DNA of 64,000 bases. Origin: Collinsella tanakaei (GTDB lineage: Bacteria > Actinomycetota > Coriobacteriia > Coriobacteriales > Coriobacteriaceae). The notes beneath the pieces are model-generated. The model was given only the letters and a program-made list of their open reading frames with translations. It did not search any database and was not told the DNA's origin. Positions within the stretch are counted from its first letter, which is position 1. Every line of letters begins with the position of its first letter. Below are positions 8,525 to 15,932 of this stretch, piece by piece. Made by a program: the position numbers and the translations under genes. The DNA is taken from assembly GCF_021531055.1 (NCBI RefSeq), contig NZ_JADYTL010000009.1, positions 51,611 through 115,610 on the forward strand, in the 5' to 3' direction.

Positions 8525-10351
8525 CTACCCGCGGAAACCGTCCTCGAACGGATCGCGCGAACGACGGGCCCTGCCACCCGCGACGATCGCCCCACCGCCG
8601 ATGGCGGACAGGCCGGCCGAGGCGATCAGGCCGATGGTCGCGGCATCCGCGGTGGCGGGCAGTGTCTCAGGCTCCGCGGTGGCGCGAGCCTTTTCGGAGG
8701 TCTTCTTCGCTGCGGTGCCCGCATCGGCGTCGCGCTGGGTCGACTCGCCGTCGGCGTCGTCTTTCACCTGCTCCGACGTGTCGTCAGTCCTGTCTTCGGA
8801 GGACGCGCCGTTCTTATCCTCGGAGGACGCGCCGGTCTTGTCGTCGTCTTCGCTCGCGGCATCCTTATCAGAAACGGATCCATCGTCCTTCGAAGAATCA
8901 TCCGTCGCGGTATCGTTGGACGATCCGCCGGCGGCGATGTTGTTCGCGGGCGGGCGCGGCGTGGGCTTCACGCTCGTGGCACCATCGTCGGTCGGACCCT
9001 CGGACTCATCGGACTGCCCGTCGTCGTCCGAGGACTGATCGCCGTCGGCCTCGCCCTCGTCGTCAGACTCGGTGGAGCCATCGCCCTTGTCGCCGGAATC
9101 GGGATCCTTCTCCTCGTCGTCGGTGACGGAATCCCCCTCGACCTCCTCGCCGGGCACGGGATCCTTGTCGCCCTCGTCGCCGGGCGCGGGTTCCTTGTCA
9201 CCCTCGTCACTAGACTCGGGGTCCTTGTCGCCCTCGTCGCCGGACTCGGGGTCCTTCTCCCCCTCTTCCTCGCTCGGCGTAGAGGGCTCGCTGCCGGTCT
9301 CCCCCTCTTCCTCGTCGGAACCCGGCGTCTCGCCGCCCTCACCAGGCTGCGGGTTATCCGCATCCTGCTCATCCTCGGAAATGTATTCCAGGCAGGTCGC
9401 ACGTTCGCGCTCGTAGCGGCTTGCGTAGCTGTCCGCGTAGGTGTAGTCATAGGTGTAGACACCCTCGACCACGGCGTCGCACAGCGCGTTCACGAACTCG
9501 CGATCGGTCATGTCGTCGGAAAGCTCGGCGTCGTCGAAGAACTTCTGGCACCCGCCCGAACCGAACAGGTTGCACAGGCCCCACGCCAGGCCCTTGACGC
9601 AATCGGCGCGCTCGGAGATGTCCACGCCCTTCTTGCGCAGGATGCGCTCGACCGGCAGGTAGTACTCCTGATAGGCGAAGTTGTCCTGCAGCGCTGAGAA
9701 CTCGCTCGGGTTGGCGGCGTACGCCGCATGCCAGGCATCCTGAGCGAGCTGGCCGATCTTGGTCAGACGCTTGGTGCTCGAGTCGTAGATATCGCCCGAC
9801 ACGAACTCGTCGCCGCGCTCGATGACCGGCTCGAACATCGCGTACGTATCGGGATCGTACGCGTAGCAAGCCTCCATGAAATCGAGCAACGAGTAACGCC
9901 GATCGAACTGATAGAAGCCCATGGCATTGTAGCCGTCATAGTAGCTGAAGCCCTGATCGTAGTTGCTGCCGCTTTCGTTTTCGGCGAAGTACCTCATCTC
10001 GCTCGACAGCGACGTGGGCGTGATACTCATGGCACGGCTCGCCATGAGCGAGTTGACCGACAGCATCATGATGGAAGGCATAGCCTCGGACTCCGTCTCG
10101 ACGGCAGGATCGACCTCGTAGTCCAAGGCGCGGTCGTAGCCGCCCGGCTCGGGCAGCGCTTCGCCGGTGCTCTCGTCGGTCGCCGCGTCGTCGCCGGCGT
10201 CCGAGGTCGAGCCGTCGGACGCACCGTCGGCGGCCTGCGCGCCCTCGGTTTCGGATTCGGTATTCGCGTAGATGGTAGACGGTGTGGTCGCCGAACCGAA
10301 CGCCAAGGTCAAGGCGAGGCCGGCAGCGATAGCCTGATGCTGGGGCTTCAT
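8525..10351 (-). CDS. Acidic surface protein with lysozyme-like N-terminal region and LPxTA-type anchor
   Basis: 608 residues. Residues 1-29 form a signal peptide. Residues about 118-325 make a globular region rich in Tyr, Phe and Cys, with MRYFAENESGSNY and NAMGFYQFD. That pattern recalls lysozyme/transglycosylase-like domains with a catalytic Glu, but this is tentative. Residues about 326-560 are very acidic Asp/Glu/Ser/Gly/Pro with repeats of the GDEGDKDP type. The C-terminus has LPATA at 564-568, a hydrophobic stretch and RARRSR, the layout of a sortase signal, though with Ala instead of Gly at position five. Probably wall-anchored. No sortase gene is in the window. A peptidoglycan-remodelling or adhesion role is possible and unproven. 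Confidence 0.7.
   Translation of the reverse strand: MKPQHQAIAAGLALTLAFGSATTPSTIYANTESETEGAQAADGASDGSTSDAGDDAATDESTGEALPEPGGYDRALDYEVDPAVETESEAMPSIMMLSVNSLMASRAMSITPTSLSSEMRYFAENESGSNYDQGFSYYDGYNAMGFYQFDRRYSLLDFMEACYAYDPDTYAMFEPVIERGDEFVSGDIYDSSTKRLTKIGQLAQDAWHAAYAANPSEFSALQDNFAYQEYYLPVERILRKKGVDISERADCVKGLAWGLCNLFGSGGCQKFFDDAELSDDMTDREFVNALCDAVVEGVYTYDYTYADSYASRYERERATCLEYISEDEQDADNPQPGEGGETPGSDEEEGETGSEPSTPSEEEGEKDPESGDEGDKDPESSDEGDKEPAPGDEGDKDPVPGEEVEGDSVTDDEEKDPDSGDKGDGSTESDDEGEADGDQSSDDDGQSDESEGPTDDGATSVKPTPRPPANNIAAGGSSNDTATDDSSKDDGSVSDKDAASEDDDKTGASSEDKNGASSEDRTDDTSEQVKDDADGESTQRDADAGTAAKKTSEKARATAEPETLPATADAATIGLIASAGLSAIGGGAIVAGGRARRSRDPFEDGFRG
9162..9251. repeat. 30-bp in-frame tandem repeat within surface-protein gene
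   Basis: Three consecutive 30-bp units on the plus strand start TCCTTGTCRCCCTCGTC and encode ten-residue GDEGDKxPxx repeats in the acidic stalk. Degenerate copies flank them. Such coding repeats can change copy number. Confidence 0.75.
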
Positions 10352-10500
10352 GGTTCCTCCCTGGTTCTGCGTCTCCTGCTGGAGAAAGCTGCGTATAAGG
10401 TGTGGTTGCGACAGAGCGCGTAAGAGGTGAGGCCATTATGCCCATTTTCCGCTGGTCGCACAACGTGGGTCAATCGGCACTCACATGCGCGGCACAAAAC

Positions 10501-10536
10501 GGCGGCCCGCCGACGCACATGCGCCGACGGGCCGCC
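10501..10536 (-). terminator. Terminator of ilvE
   Basis: GGCGGCCCG (10501-10509) pairs with CGGGCCGCC (10528-10536). On the minus strand the stem runs into GTTTTGTGCC. It lies about 30 bp past the ilvE stop. Confidence 0.7.
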
Positions 10537-10567
10537 GGGGCCACTCGAATGTATTGGAAACCCGCCG

Positions 10568-11611
10568 TTAGCAGACCTCGACGACCCAGCCCTCGGGACC
10601 GGCGATCTCGCCGGCCTGGATGGCGGTCAGGGTCTCGCGCAGCTTGGCCATGACGGGACCGACCTGCTCCATGCCGCTTTCGAACACGATCTCCTCGTCG
10701 CCGTTGACGACCTTGCCGACCGGGCTGATGACCGCCGCGGTGCCGCACATGCCGCACTCGACGAACGCGCCGCTCGCGACCTCCTCGAACTTGACCGGAC
10801 GCTCCACCACGGTCATGTCGAGCATATCGGTTGCCACCTGCACGAGGCTGCGACGGGTGATCGACGGGAGGATGGAGTCGGTCGCGGACTGCGGCACCAC
10901 GAGCGTGCCCTCGCGGTCCACGAACAGGAAGTTAGCGCCGCCGGACTCCTCCACGAAGGTGTGGGTCTGCGGGTCGAGGAACATGTTATCCGCAAAACCC
11001 TCGGCATGCGCCTGGACGCTCGGGTACAGGCTCATGGCGTAGTTGAGGCCCGCCTTGATGGCGCCGGTGCCATGGGGCGCGGCGCGGTCGTACTCGGGGA
11101 CCTTGACGGCCACGGGCTTGACGCCGCCGGAGTAGTACGGACCGACCGGGGTCACGAGGATGCGGAACTGGTACTCGTCGGCCGGGGCGACGCCGATGAC
11201 CTCGCCGGTCGCGACCATGAACGGACGGATGTAGAGCGTGGCACCCGAGCCGAACGGCGGCACCCAAGCCTCGTTGGCCTTGACGACCATCTTGACCGCC
11301 TCGAGGAACTTATCCTCGGGGAACGGCGGCATCACGATGCGGCGCGCGGAGTCGGCCATACGCGCGGCGTTGAGGTCGGGACGGAAGCACACGATTCGGC
11401 CGTCCTCGGTGGTATAGGCCTTGAGGCCCTCGAAGACCTCCTGGCAATAGTGGAAGATGCCCGCGCATTCGGAGAGCGTGAGGGTGTGATCGGTGGTGAG
11501 GCCGCCTTCCTCCCATGCGCCATCCTTGTAGTTGCACACATAGCTATAGTCCGTGGGACGATAGGCGAAGCCGAGGTTGCCCCAATCGATATCCTTCTTT
11601 TCCACCGCCAT
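10568..11611 (-). CDS. ilvE: Branched-chain amino-acid aminotransferase
   Basis: A 347-residue PLP fold-type IV enzyme that transfers the amino group between Glu and the 2-oxoacids of Val, Leu and Ile. The catalytic Lys is expected in AIKAGLNYA, and the PLP phosphate-binding residues lie in EESGGANFLFV. Length and motifs match the class II BCAT branch. Start 11611 follows AAGGAGATCATC; an upstream extension without a ribosome-binding site is rejected. It is monocistronic between the surface-protein gene and divergent cysE. A possible minus-strand -10 (TAGAAT) is at 11677-11682. Confidence 0.93.
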   Translation of the reverse strand: MAVEKKDIDWGNLGFAYRPTDYSYVCNYKDGAWEEGGLTTDHTLTLSECAGIFHYCQEVFEGLKAYTTEDGRIVCFRPDLNAARMADSARRIVMPPFPEDKFLEAVKMVVKANEAWVPPFGSGATLYIRPFMVATGEVIGVAPADEYQFRILVTPVGPYYSGGVKPVAVKVPEYDRAAPHGTGAIKAGLNYAMSLYPSVQAHAEGFADNMFLDPQTHTFVEESGGANFLFVDREGTLVVPQSATDSILPSITRRSLVQVATDMLDMTVVERPVKFEEVASGAFVECGMCGTAAVISPVGKVVNGDEEIVFESGMEQVGPVMAKLRETLTAIQAGEIAGPEGWVVEVC

Positions 11612-11919
11612 GATGATCTCCTTCGTCGGTCCGTGCTGCCGGCGTCCACGGCTGCGGGCGCGCGGCGTATTGCATGATTCTACTCCCCTCGGGTGGAGTG
11701 CCGTCCAGATTTTTACATTTGGATACACGAAGCGCGGTACCCTGCGCAAAGCGCAGCGACCCGGGGCGGGGCAGGCGGGCGGCAGCACCCTGACCAGCGC
11801 GCCCCATCTCTCCCGCCGCGCGAGCCCGGCGTTACATGCCGGCAACGAAGGACATGCACGTGCGTTAAACCCTAGTGATTCGCTATACTTAATGCATTCG
11901 CCGACAGAGGGAGCGTCCG
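11612..11919. promoter_or_regulatory. Divergent ilvE / cysE promoter region
   Basis: 308 bp with no credible gene. A plus-strand -10-like TATACT at 11884-11889 would serve cysE, and a minus-strand TAGAAT at 11682-11677 would serve ilvE. The middle is GC-rich. I see no T-box or other recognisable riboswitch. Confidence 0.45.
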
Positions 11920-12633
11920 ATGGGTTTCGCCACGACCATCAAAGAGGATATCGCCGCCGTCAAGGGCAACGACCCCGCCGCGCAAAACGGCCTGGTCATC
12001 TTCCTGTCCTACCCCGGCCTGCACGCCAAGTGGATGCACACGCCCGAGCATTGGCTGTGGAACCACGGCGCGCGCAGCCTCGCGCGCATCATCTCGCAGA
12101 TCACGCGCTTCTTCACCGGCGTGGAGATCCATCCCGCCGCGCAGCTGGGCCGCCGTCTGTTCATCGACCACGCCATGGGTGTGGTGATCGGCGAGACGAC
12201 CATCGTCGGCGACGACTGCACGCTCTACCAGGGCGTCACCCTCGGCGGCACCGGTAACGAGGTTGGCAAGCGCCACCCCACGCTCGGCAACAACGTCACC
12301 GTAGGCAGCGGCGCCAAGGTGCTCGGCAACATCACGATCGGCGACAACGTGCGCATCGGGGGCAACTCCGTCGTGGTCAAGGACGTGCCGTCCGACTCCA
12401 CGGTGGTCGGCGTGCCCGGGCGCGTGGTGCGCCGCAACGGCTGCCGCGTCATGGCGGAGAGCTTTGACGCCAAGCTGCACCGCGAGAGCATGCCCGACCC
12501 CGTTGAAGAGGCGTCGCGCATGAACCGCGAGGGCATCGTGGACAACGCGCGGCGCATCCGCGAGCTCGAGCGGCAGGTCGACGAGCTGAGCGCGCTCGTG
12601 CGCGAGCTGACGGGCACCCCGTCGGAGCGATAG
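11920..12633 (+). CDS. cysE: Serine O-acetyltransferase
   Basis: A 237-residue enzyme making O-acetyl-L-serine from serine and acetyl-CoA, the first step of cysteine synthesis. The C-terminal half is a left-handed beta-helix of hexapeptide repeats with the family motifs IDHAMGVVIGETTIVGDD and GVTLGGTG, including the catalytic His. The N-terminal helical region ends around residue 65. The C-terminal 45 residues are helical and charged (REL-rich). No cysK is adjacent in this window. Confidence 0.93.
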   Translation: MGFATTIKEDIAAVKGNDPAAQNGLVIFLSYPGLHAKWMHTPEHWLWNHGARSLARIISQITRFFTGVEIHPAAQLGRRLFIDHAMGVVIGETTIVGDDCTLYQGVTLGGTGNEVGKRHPTLGNNVTVGSGAKVLGNITIGDNVRIGGNSVVVKDVPSDSTVVGVPGRVVRRNGCRVMAESFDAKLHRESMPDPVEEASRMNREGIVDNARRIRELERQVDELSALVRELTGTPSER

Positions 12634-13077
12634 GCTGCCATAGCAGACACATTTAAAAGGACATAACGGACTTTTGGCTCTTTTGGCCTCCGTTCGGCTC
12701 TTCTTTCGCAGGATGGAAAACGTTCGTCCGGTGAGCGTGTGCCAAAAAAGCCCACTTTCTAGTTTTCGCTTTTTGCAAATAGACGCTTTACGGCCAGAAC
12801 GGACTGATAGTCACCCCTGAATACGGACATTTCGGCCAGGTTTACCACAGATGACGATCTTCGAACCCCACTGGACGTCCAACCGTACCATTGACAGGTG
12901 TTCTACACGCCAAAACGGACAAGCTGCACGAACTCAAAACTAGTAAGTGCCCGATTTTGTAACTCGCAGCGAGAACGAATGATTATCGAAGCCCATCGAA
13001 CCAGCGGGCAATCGCCAAAATCACCGGCCAAGTGTTCTACACAGCCGTGCGCGGCGCCGTACGATCGGCGAGAAGCG
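12634..13077. other. Intergenic region carrying a 220-bp-class repeat element
   Basis: No gene is evident between cysE and the convergent DedA gene. Most of the region is the inverted-ended element at 12743-12965 (separate entry). A short direct repeat GTGTTCTACAC occurs at about 12898 and 13031. Confidence 0.5.
12743..12965. repeat. Family IV element, copy A (about 223 bp with inverted ends)
   Basis: The left end carries CACTTTCTAGTTTTC and the right end AAAACTAGTAAGTGCCCG followed by TTTTGTAACTC, so the ends are imperfect inverted repeats of about 25 bp. A second element with the same ends and almost the same length is at 46350-46570. Interiors are only weakly alike by eye. No open frame of note lies inside. 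It could be a MITE-like element or a structured RNA. Confidence 0.6.
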
Positions 13078-13716
13078 CTACTCCTGGCCTTTGCCCTCGC
13101 GGATCGCCGGCAGGATGCGCTTGACGACCCAAAACACCACGACGATGACCGCAGTCACGATCAGCACGATCTTGACGATGTCCGAAAAGCCCTCGACCTG
13201 CGCCGTCACGCTCTCCCACGCGCCGCCGGCGGCATACCCCAGGCTGCACAGGACGGTGTTCCACACCGCCGAACCGACAAGCGTGTACAGGCTGAAACGC
13301 ACGACATTCATCTTGGCGGTGCCGGCGGGAATCGAGATGAGGCTGCGCACGACCGGGATGCAGCGGCACAGCAGCACCGTAATCTGGCCGCGGCGGTCGA
13401 ACCAACCGATAGCCTTGGAGACATCGTCGGACCTAAATCCGAGCAGGCGCATGGGCCGCGTGTCGAAGAAGCTCTCGAGGCGGTCCTGCGACAGAAGGCG
13501 GCCGATGCCGTAGAGCACGAAGGCGCCGACAACCGAGCCCACGGTCGCGGACACGATCACCAGCGGCAGCTCCATATTGGTCTGGATGACGAGAAAGCCC
13601 GAGAGCGGCAGGATGAGCTCGCTGGGAATGGGCGGGAACACGTTCTCGAAAAAGATGAGGCCGAACACGGCGAGGTAGCCGAACTGGCTGATAAACGAAA
13701 AGAATGCGTCTTCCAT
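13078..13716 (-). CDS. DedA-family membrane protein
   Basis: A 212-residue polytopic membrane protein. The family region is seen in FGLIFFENVFPPIPSE (N-terminal re-entrant region with conserved Glu and Pro) and the GRRGQITVLLCRCIPVVRSLISIPAG-like segment, with conserved Arg and Gly, near residues 125-150. DedA proteins are linked to undecaprenyl-phosphate or phospholipid recycling and envelope homeostasis. It stands alone, convergent with cysE. The precise substrate is not predictable. Confidence 0.9.
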   Translation of the reverse strand: MEDAFFSFISQFGYLAVFGLIFFENVFPPIPSELILPLSGFLVIQTNMELPLVIVSATVGSVVGAFVLYGIGRLLSQDRLESFFDTRPMRLLGFRSDDVSKAIGWFDRRGQITVLLCRCIPVVRSLISIPAGTAKMNVVRFSLYTLVGSAVWNTVLCSLGYAAGGAWESVTAQVEGFSDIVKIVLIVTAVIVVVFWVVKRILPAIREGKGQE

Positions 13717-13941
13717 GAGCGCCTTTCTGTGTCATTTTCGATGCCGGACCATGATACCCGCATGTCCGCAACCCAGTCCCCTTCACACCGGAAACCCACA
13801 GCTACCGGCTATCGAACGCAGGGGAAGCCCGGCAGGAACCGCAACGACGCGACCACGAATCGCCCTCCCAGCGCGACGCCCGCCCTTCGCCGCGCATCGG
13901 TATACTGGCAGGGTACGAGTTCGCAACCCGAAGGAGCCCCC

Positions 13942-14781
13942 ATGGCCAGCATCAGTGTCGACTACTATTCCTCCTCGCTCATGCGCACGACGACGCTCGA
14001 CGTCATCCTGCCCCTCGACAACCCCGACGACGCCTGGGCGGTCGACGCCAACCTACGCCGCGACCCCCACAACTGGGACGCCGCACCCTACCCACGGCAG
14101 AAGGCGCCCATGAGGACCCTCATCCTGCTGCACGGCATCAACGGCAACCACACGGACATCATCTCGGAAACCCGCATCGCCAAATGGGCCGCCGAGCGCA
14201 ACATCGCCGTCGTGATGCCGTCGGGCTACAACGCTTTTTACGTCGACAACCCCGAGACGCATAACTACTTCGGCCGCTTCGTGGGCCTGGAGCTCCCCCA
14301 TGTCGTGCGCAGGATGTTCCCGCTGTCCGAGCGACGCGAGGACATGTTCATCGGCGGCATCTCCATGGGCGCGTATGGCGCGCTGCGCAACGGCTTCAAG
14401 TACGCCGAGAACTTCGGCGCGATCATCGCCCTGTCCAGCGCCATGATCATCGACAACTTCGATGCGCTTATCCGCGACGAGCCGTTCTTCCTGTCGCGCC
14501 CCTTCCTCGAGTCCATCTTCGGCGATCTCGACCATGTGATCGATTCCGATAAGGACCCCGCACGCCTGGCTGCCGATGTGGTGTATTGCGACCGCCCGCG
14601 GCCGCGCGTATTCATGGCGTGGGGAAGCTCCGACCCGCTCGCGCAGCCCAACCGCGTGCTCGCGGCACGCCTGCGCGGCACCGGTATCGAGGTCGAGCAG
14701 CGCGAGTTCGCCGGCGGTCACGACTGGGACTTTTGGAATGAGGCGCTCCCGCAGGCGCTCGATTGGCTTCCGACGCGTTAA
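13942..14781 (+). CDS. Alpha/beta-hydrolase esterase (EstA / S-formylglutathione hydrolase-like), copy 1
   Basis: A 279-residue cytosolic esterase. The nucleophile elbow is GGISMGAYG, and the C-terminal catalytic His is in GGHDWDFW. LLHGINGNHTD resembles the oxyanion region of the family. Start 13942 follows GAAGGAGCCCCC; upstream in-frame codons lack a ribosome-binding site. A -10-like GTATACT sits about 40 bp upstream. The next gene is a clear paralogue in the same direction, so this is a tandem duplication. Natural ester substrate unknown; deacylation of carbohydrate esters is possible. Confidence 0.88.
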   Translation: MASISVDYYSSSLMRTTTLDVILPLDNPDDAWAVDANLRRDPHNWDAAPYPRQKAPMRTLILLHGINGNHTDIISETRIAKWAAERNIAVVMPSGYNAFYVDNPETHNYFGRFVGLELPHVVRRMFPLSERREDMFIGGISMGAYGALRNGFKYAENFGAIIALSSAMIIDNFDALIRDEPFFLSRPFLESIFGDLDHVIDSDKDPARLAADVVYCDRPRPRVFMAWGSSDPLAQPNRVLAARLRGTGIEVEQREFAGGHDWDFWNEALPQALDWLPTR

Positions 14782-14885
14782 TCACGCCGACAAGCGCACA
14801 CGACGAGCGCGCAGCACGTATCATGGAGGGGTATAACCCCCTACGACCGAAACACGAACGCGGCTTCTCGAGGGAGAGATTCGCT

Positions 14886-15773
14886 ATGGCATTGCTCAAG
14901 GTCGACTTTTACTCCAATTATCTCCAGCGCAACGTCATACTGACCGCTGTCGTCCCCGTCGACAAGATGGACGGCGCCAAGCGCGCCAAGCGCCGCCAGG
15001 GCCCGTACCGCACCATGTACCTGCTGCACGGCCTGTTCGGGCGCGACTACGACTGGATCGACAAGACCCACGTGGTCGAGACTGCCGAGGCGCGCGACGT
15101 CGCGGTCATCATGCCGTCGGGCGAAGACGGGCTGTACCTCGATAAGCCCGAGATCAACGAATGGCACGGCAAGTTCATCAGCGAGGAACTCGTGGACGTG
15201 ACGCGCCACCTGTTCCCGCTGTCGCGCAAACGCGAGGACACCTGTCTGGCGGGTATCTCGATCGGCGCCTACACCGCGCTCATCAACGGCCTTCTGCGTC
15301 CCGACCGTTTCGGTAGCATCGTCGCGCTGTCCGGCGCGTTCATGCGCGACCGCGTGCTGGAGGCGGTCGAGTCGCACAGCCCGCGCAAGCGCCGCTCCTA
15401 CGAGCGCTGGTTCGGCGACCTGGACACGGTCATCGGCAGCGAGAAGGATTACGTCGCGCTCATCGACCGCTTCAAGCAAGATCCCGACCTGCCCAAACCC
15501 AAGTTCTACGGCGCATGCGGCGAGCACGACAACCTGTGCGAGAACAACCGCGAGGTCGTGCGTCTGCTCGAGGACGCCGGCTTCGACGTGACCTACTGGG
15601 AGCCCGAGATCGGCTCCCACGAGTGGCCGTTCTGGAACGCGTGGATCGACTGCGCGCTCGACTGGTACGCGCCCGGCGAGATGAAGCCGAGCTCGGCGGA
15701 GGTCGACTACTCGGGGCTCACCACCCTGCGCCCGCCCAACGAGGGCAAGTTCGAGCTCAAGGGCGAAGAGTAA
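14886..15773 (+). CDS. Alpha/beta-hydrolase esterase, copy 2
   Basis: A 295-residue paralogue of the preceding gene. It shares the N-terminal VDFYSNYLQRNV / VDYYSSSLMRTT layout. The nucleophile motif is AGISIGAYTAL and the His motif is GSHEWPFW. Start 14886 follows GAGGGAGAG. The intergenic distance of about 100 bp contains its own -10-like TATCAT, so it may be independently transcribed. A strong terminator follows. Divergence from copy 1 suggests different ester specificity. Confidence 0.88.
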   Translation: MALLKVDFYSNYLQRNVILTAVVPVDKMDGAKRAKRRQGPYRTMYLLHGLFGRDYDWIDKTHVVETAEARDVAVIMPSGEDGLYLDKPEINEWHGKFISEELVDVTRHLFPLSRKREDTCLAGISIGAYTALINGLLRPDRFGSIVALSGAFMRDRVLEAVESHSPRKRRSYERWFGDLDTVIGSEKDYVALIDRFKQDPDLPKPKFYGACGEHDNLCENNREVVRLLEDAGFDVTYWEPEIGSHEWPFWNAWIDCALDWYAPGEMKPSSAEVDYSGLTTLRPPNEGKFELKGEE

Positions 15774-15781
15774 CGCGAACC

Positions 15782-15912
15782 GACAAGATGGTGCCAGGTA
15801 CAAACTTGTCGCCCAGGGCAATCTGTAACGCAAGCGCGCGGCCCCAAAGCGGGACCGCGCGCTTTTTTTGACGGATTGGGGCCGACAAGTTTGTACCTGG
15901 CACCATCTTGTC
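15782..15912. repeat. Family II inverted pair flanking a terminator
   Basis: A 30-bp unit at 15782-15811 with core TGGTGCCAGGTACAAACTTG reappears as an exact reverse complement at 15883-15912. Both units begin or end with GACAAG/CTTGTC. The 71-bp spacer holds a rho-independent terminator. It lies between convergent genes (esterase 2 and the ABC exporter). Confidence 0.85.
15832..15869 (+). terminator. Rho-independent terminator after esterase 2
   Basis: AAGCGCGCGGCCC pairs with GGGACCGCGCGCTT and is followed by a run of T on the plus strand. The A-rich left edge is short, so termination of the minus-strand ABC operon here is less likely. Confidence 0.85.
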
Positions 15913-15932
15913 GGGCGCTCGGGCTGCATCCT

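Noticed and set aside
7400..9697. A plus-strand open frame of about 765 codons
   Set aside because: It lies opposite the amino-acid binding lipoprotein and the acidic surface protein, both well supported.
11612..11919. T-box or other amino-acid riboswitch before ilvE
   Set aside because: No T-box sequence or stem-I pattern could be found in the 308 bp.
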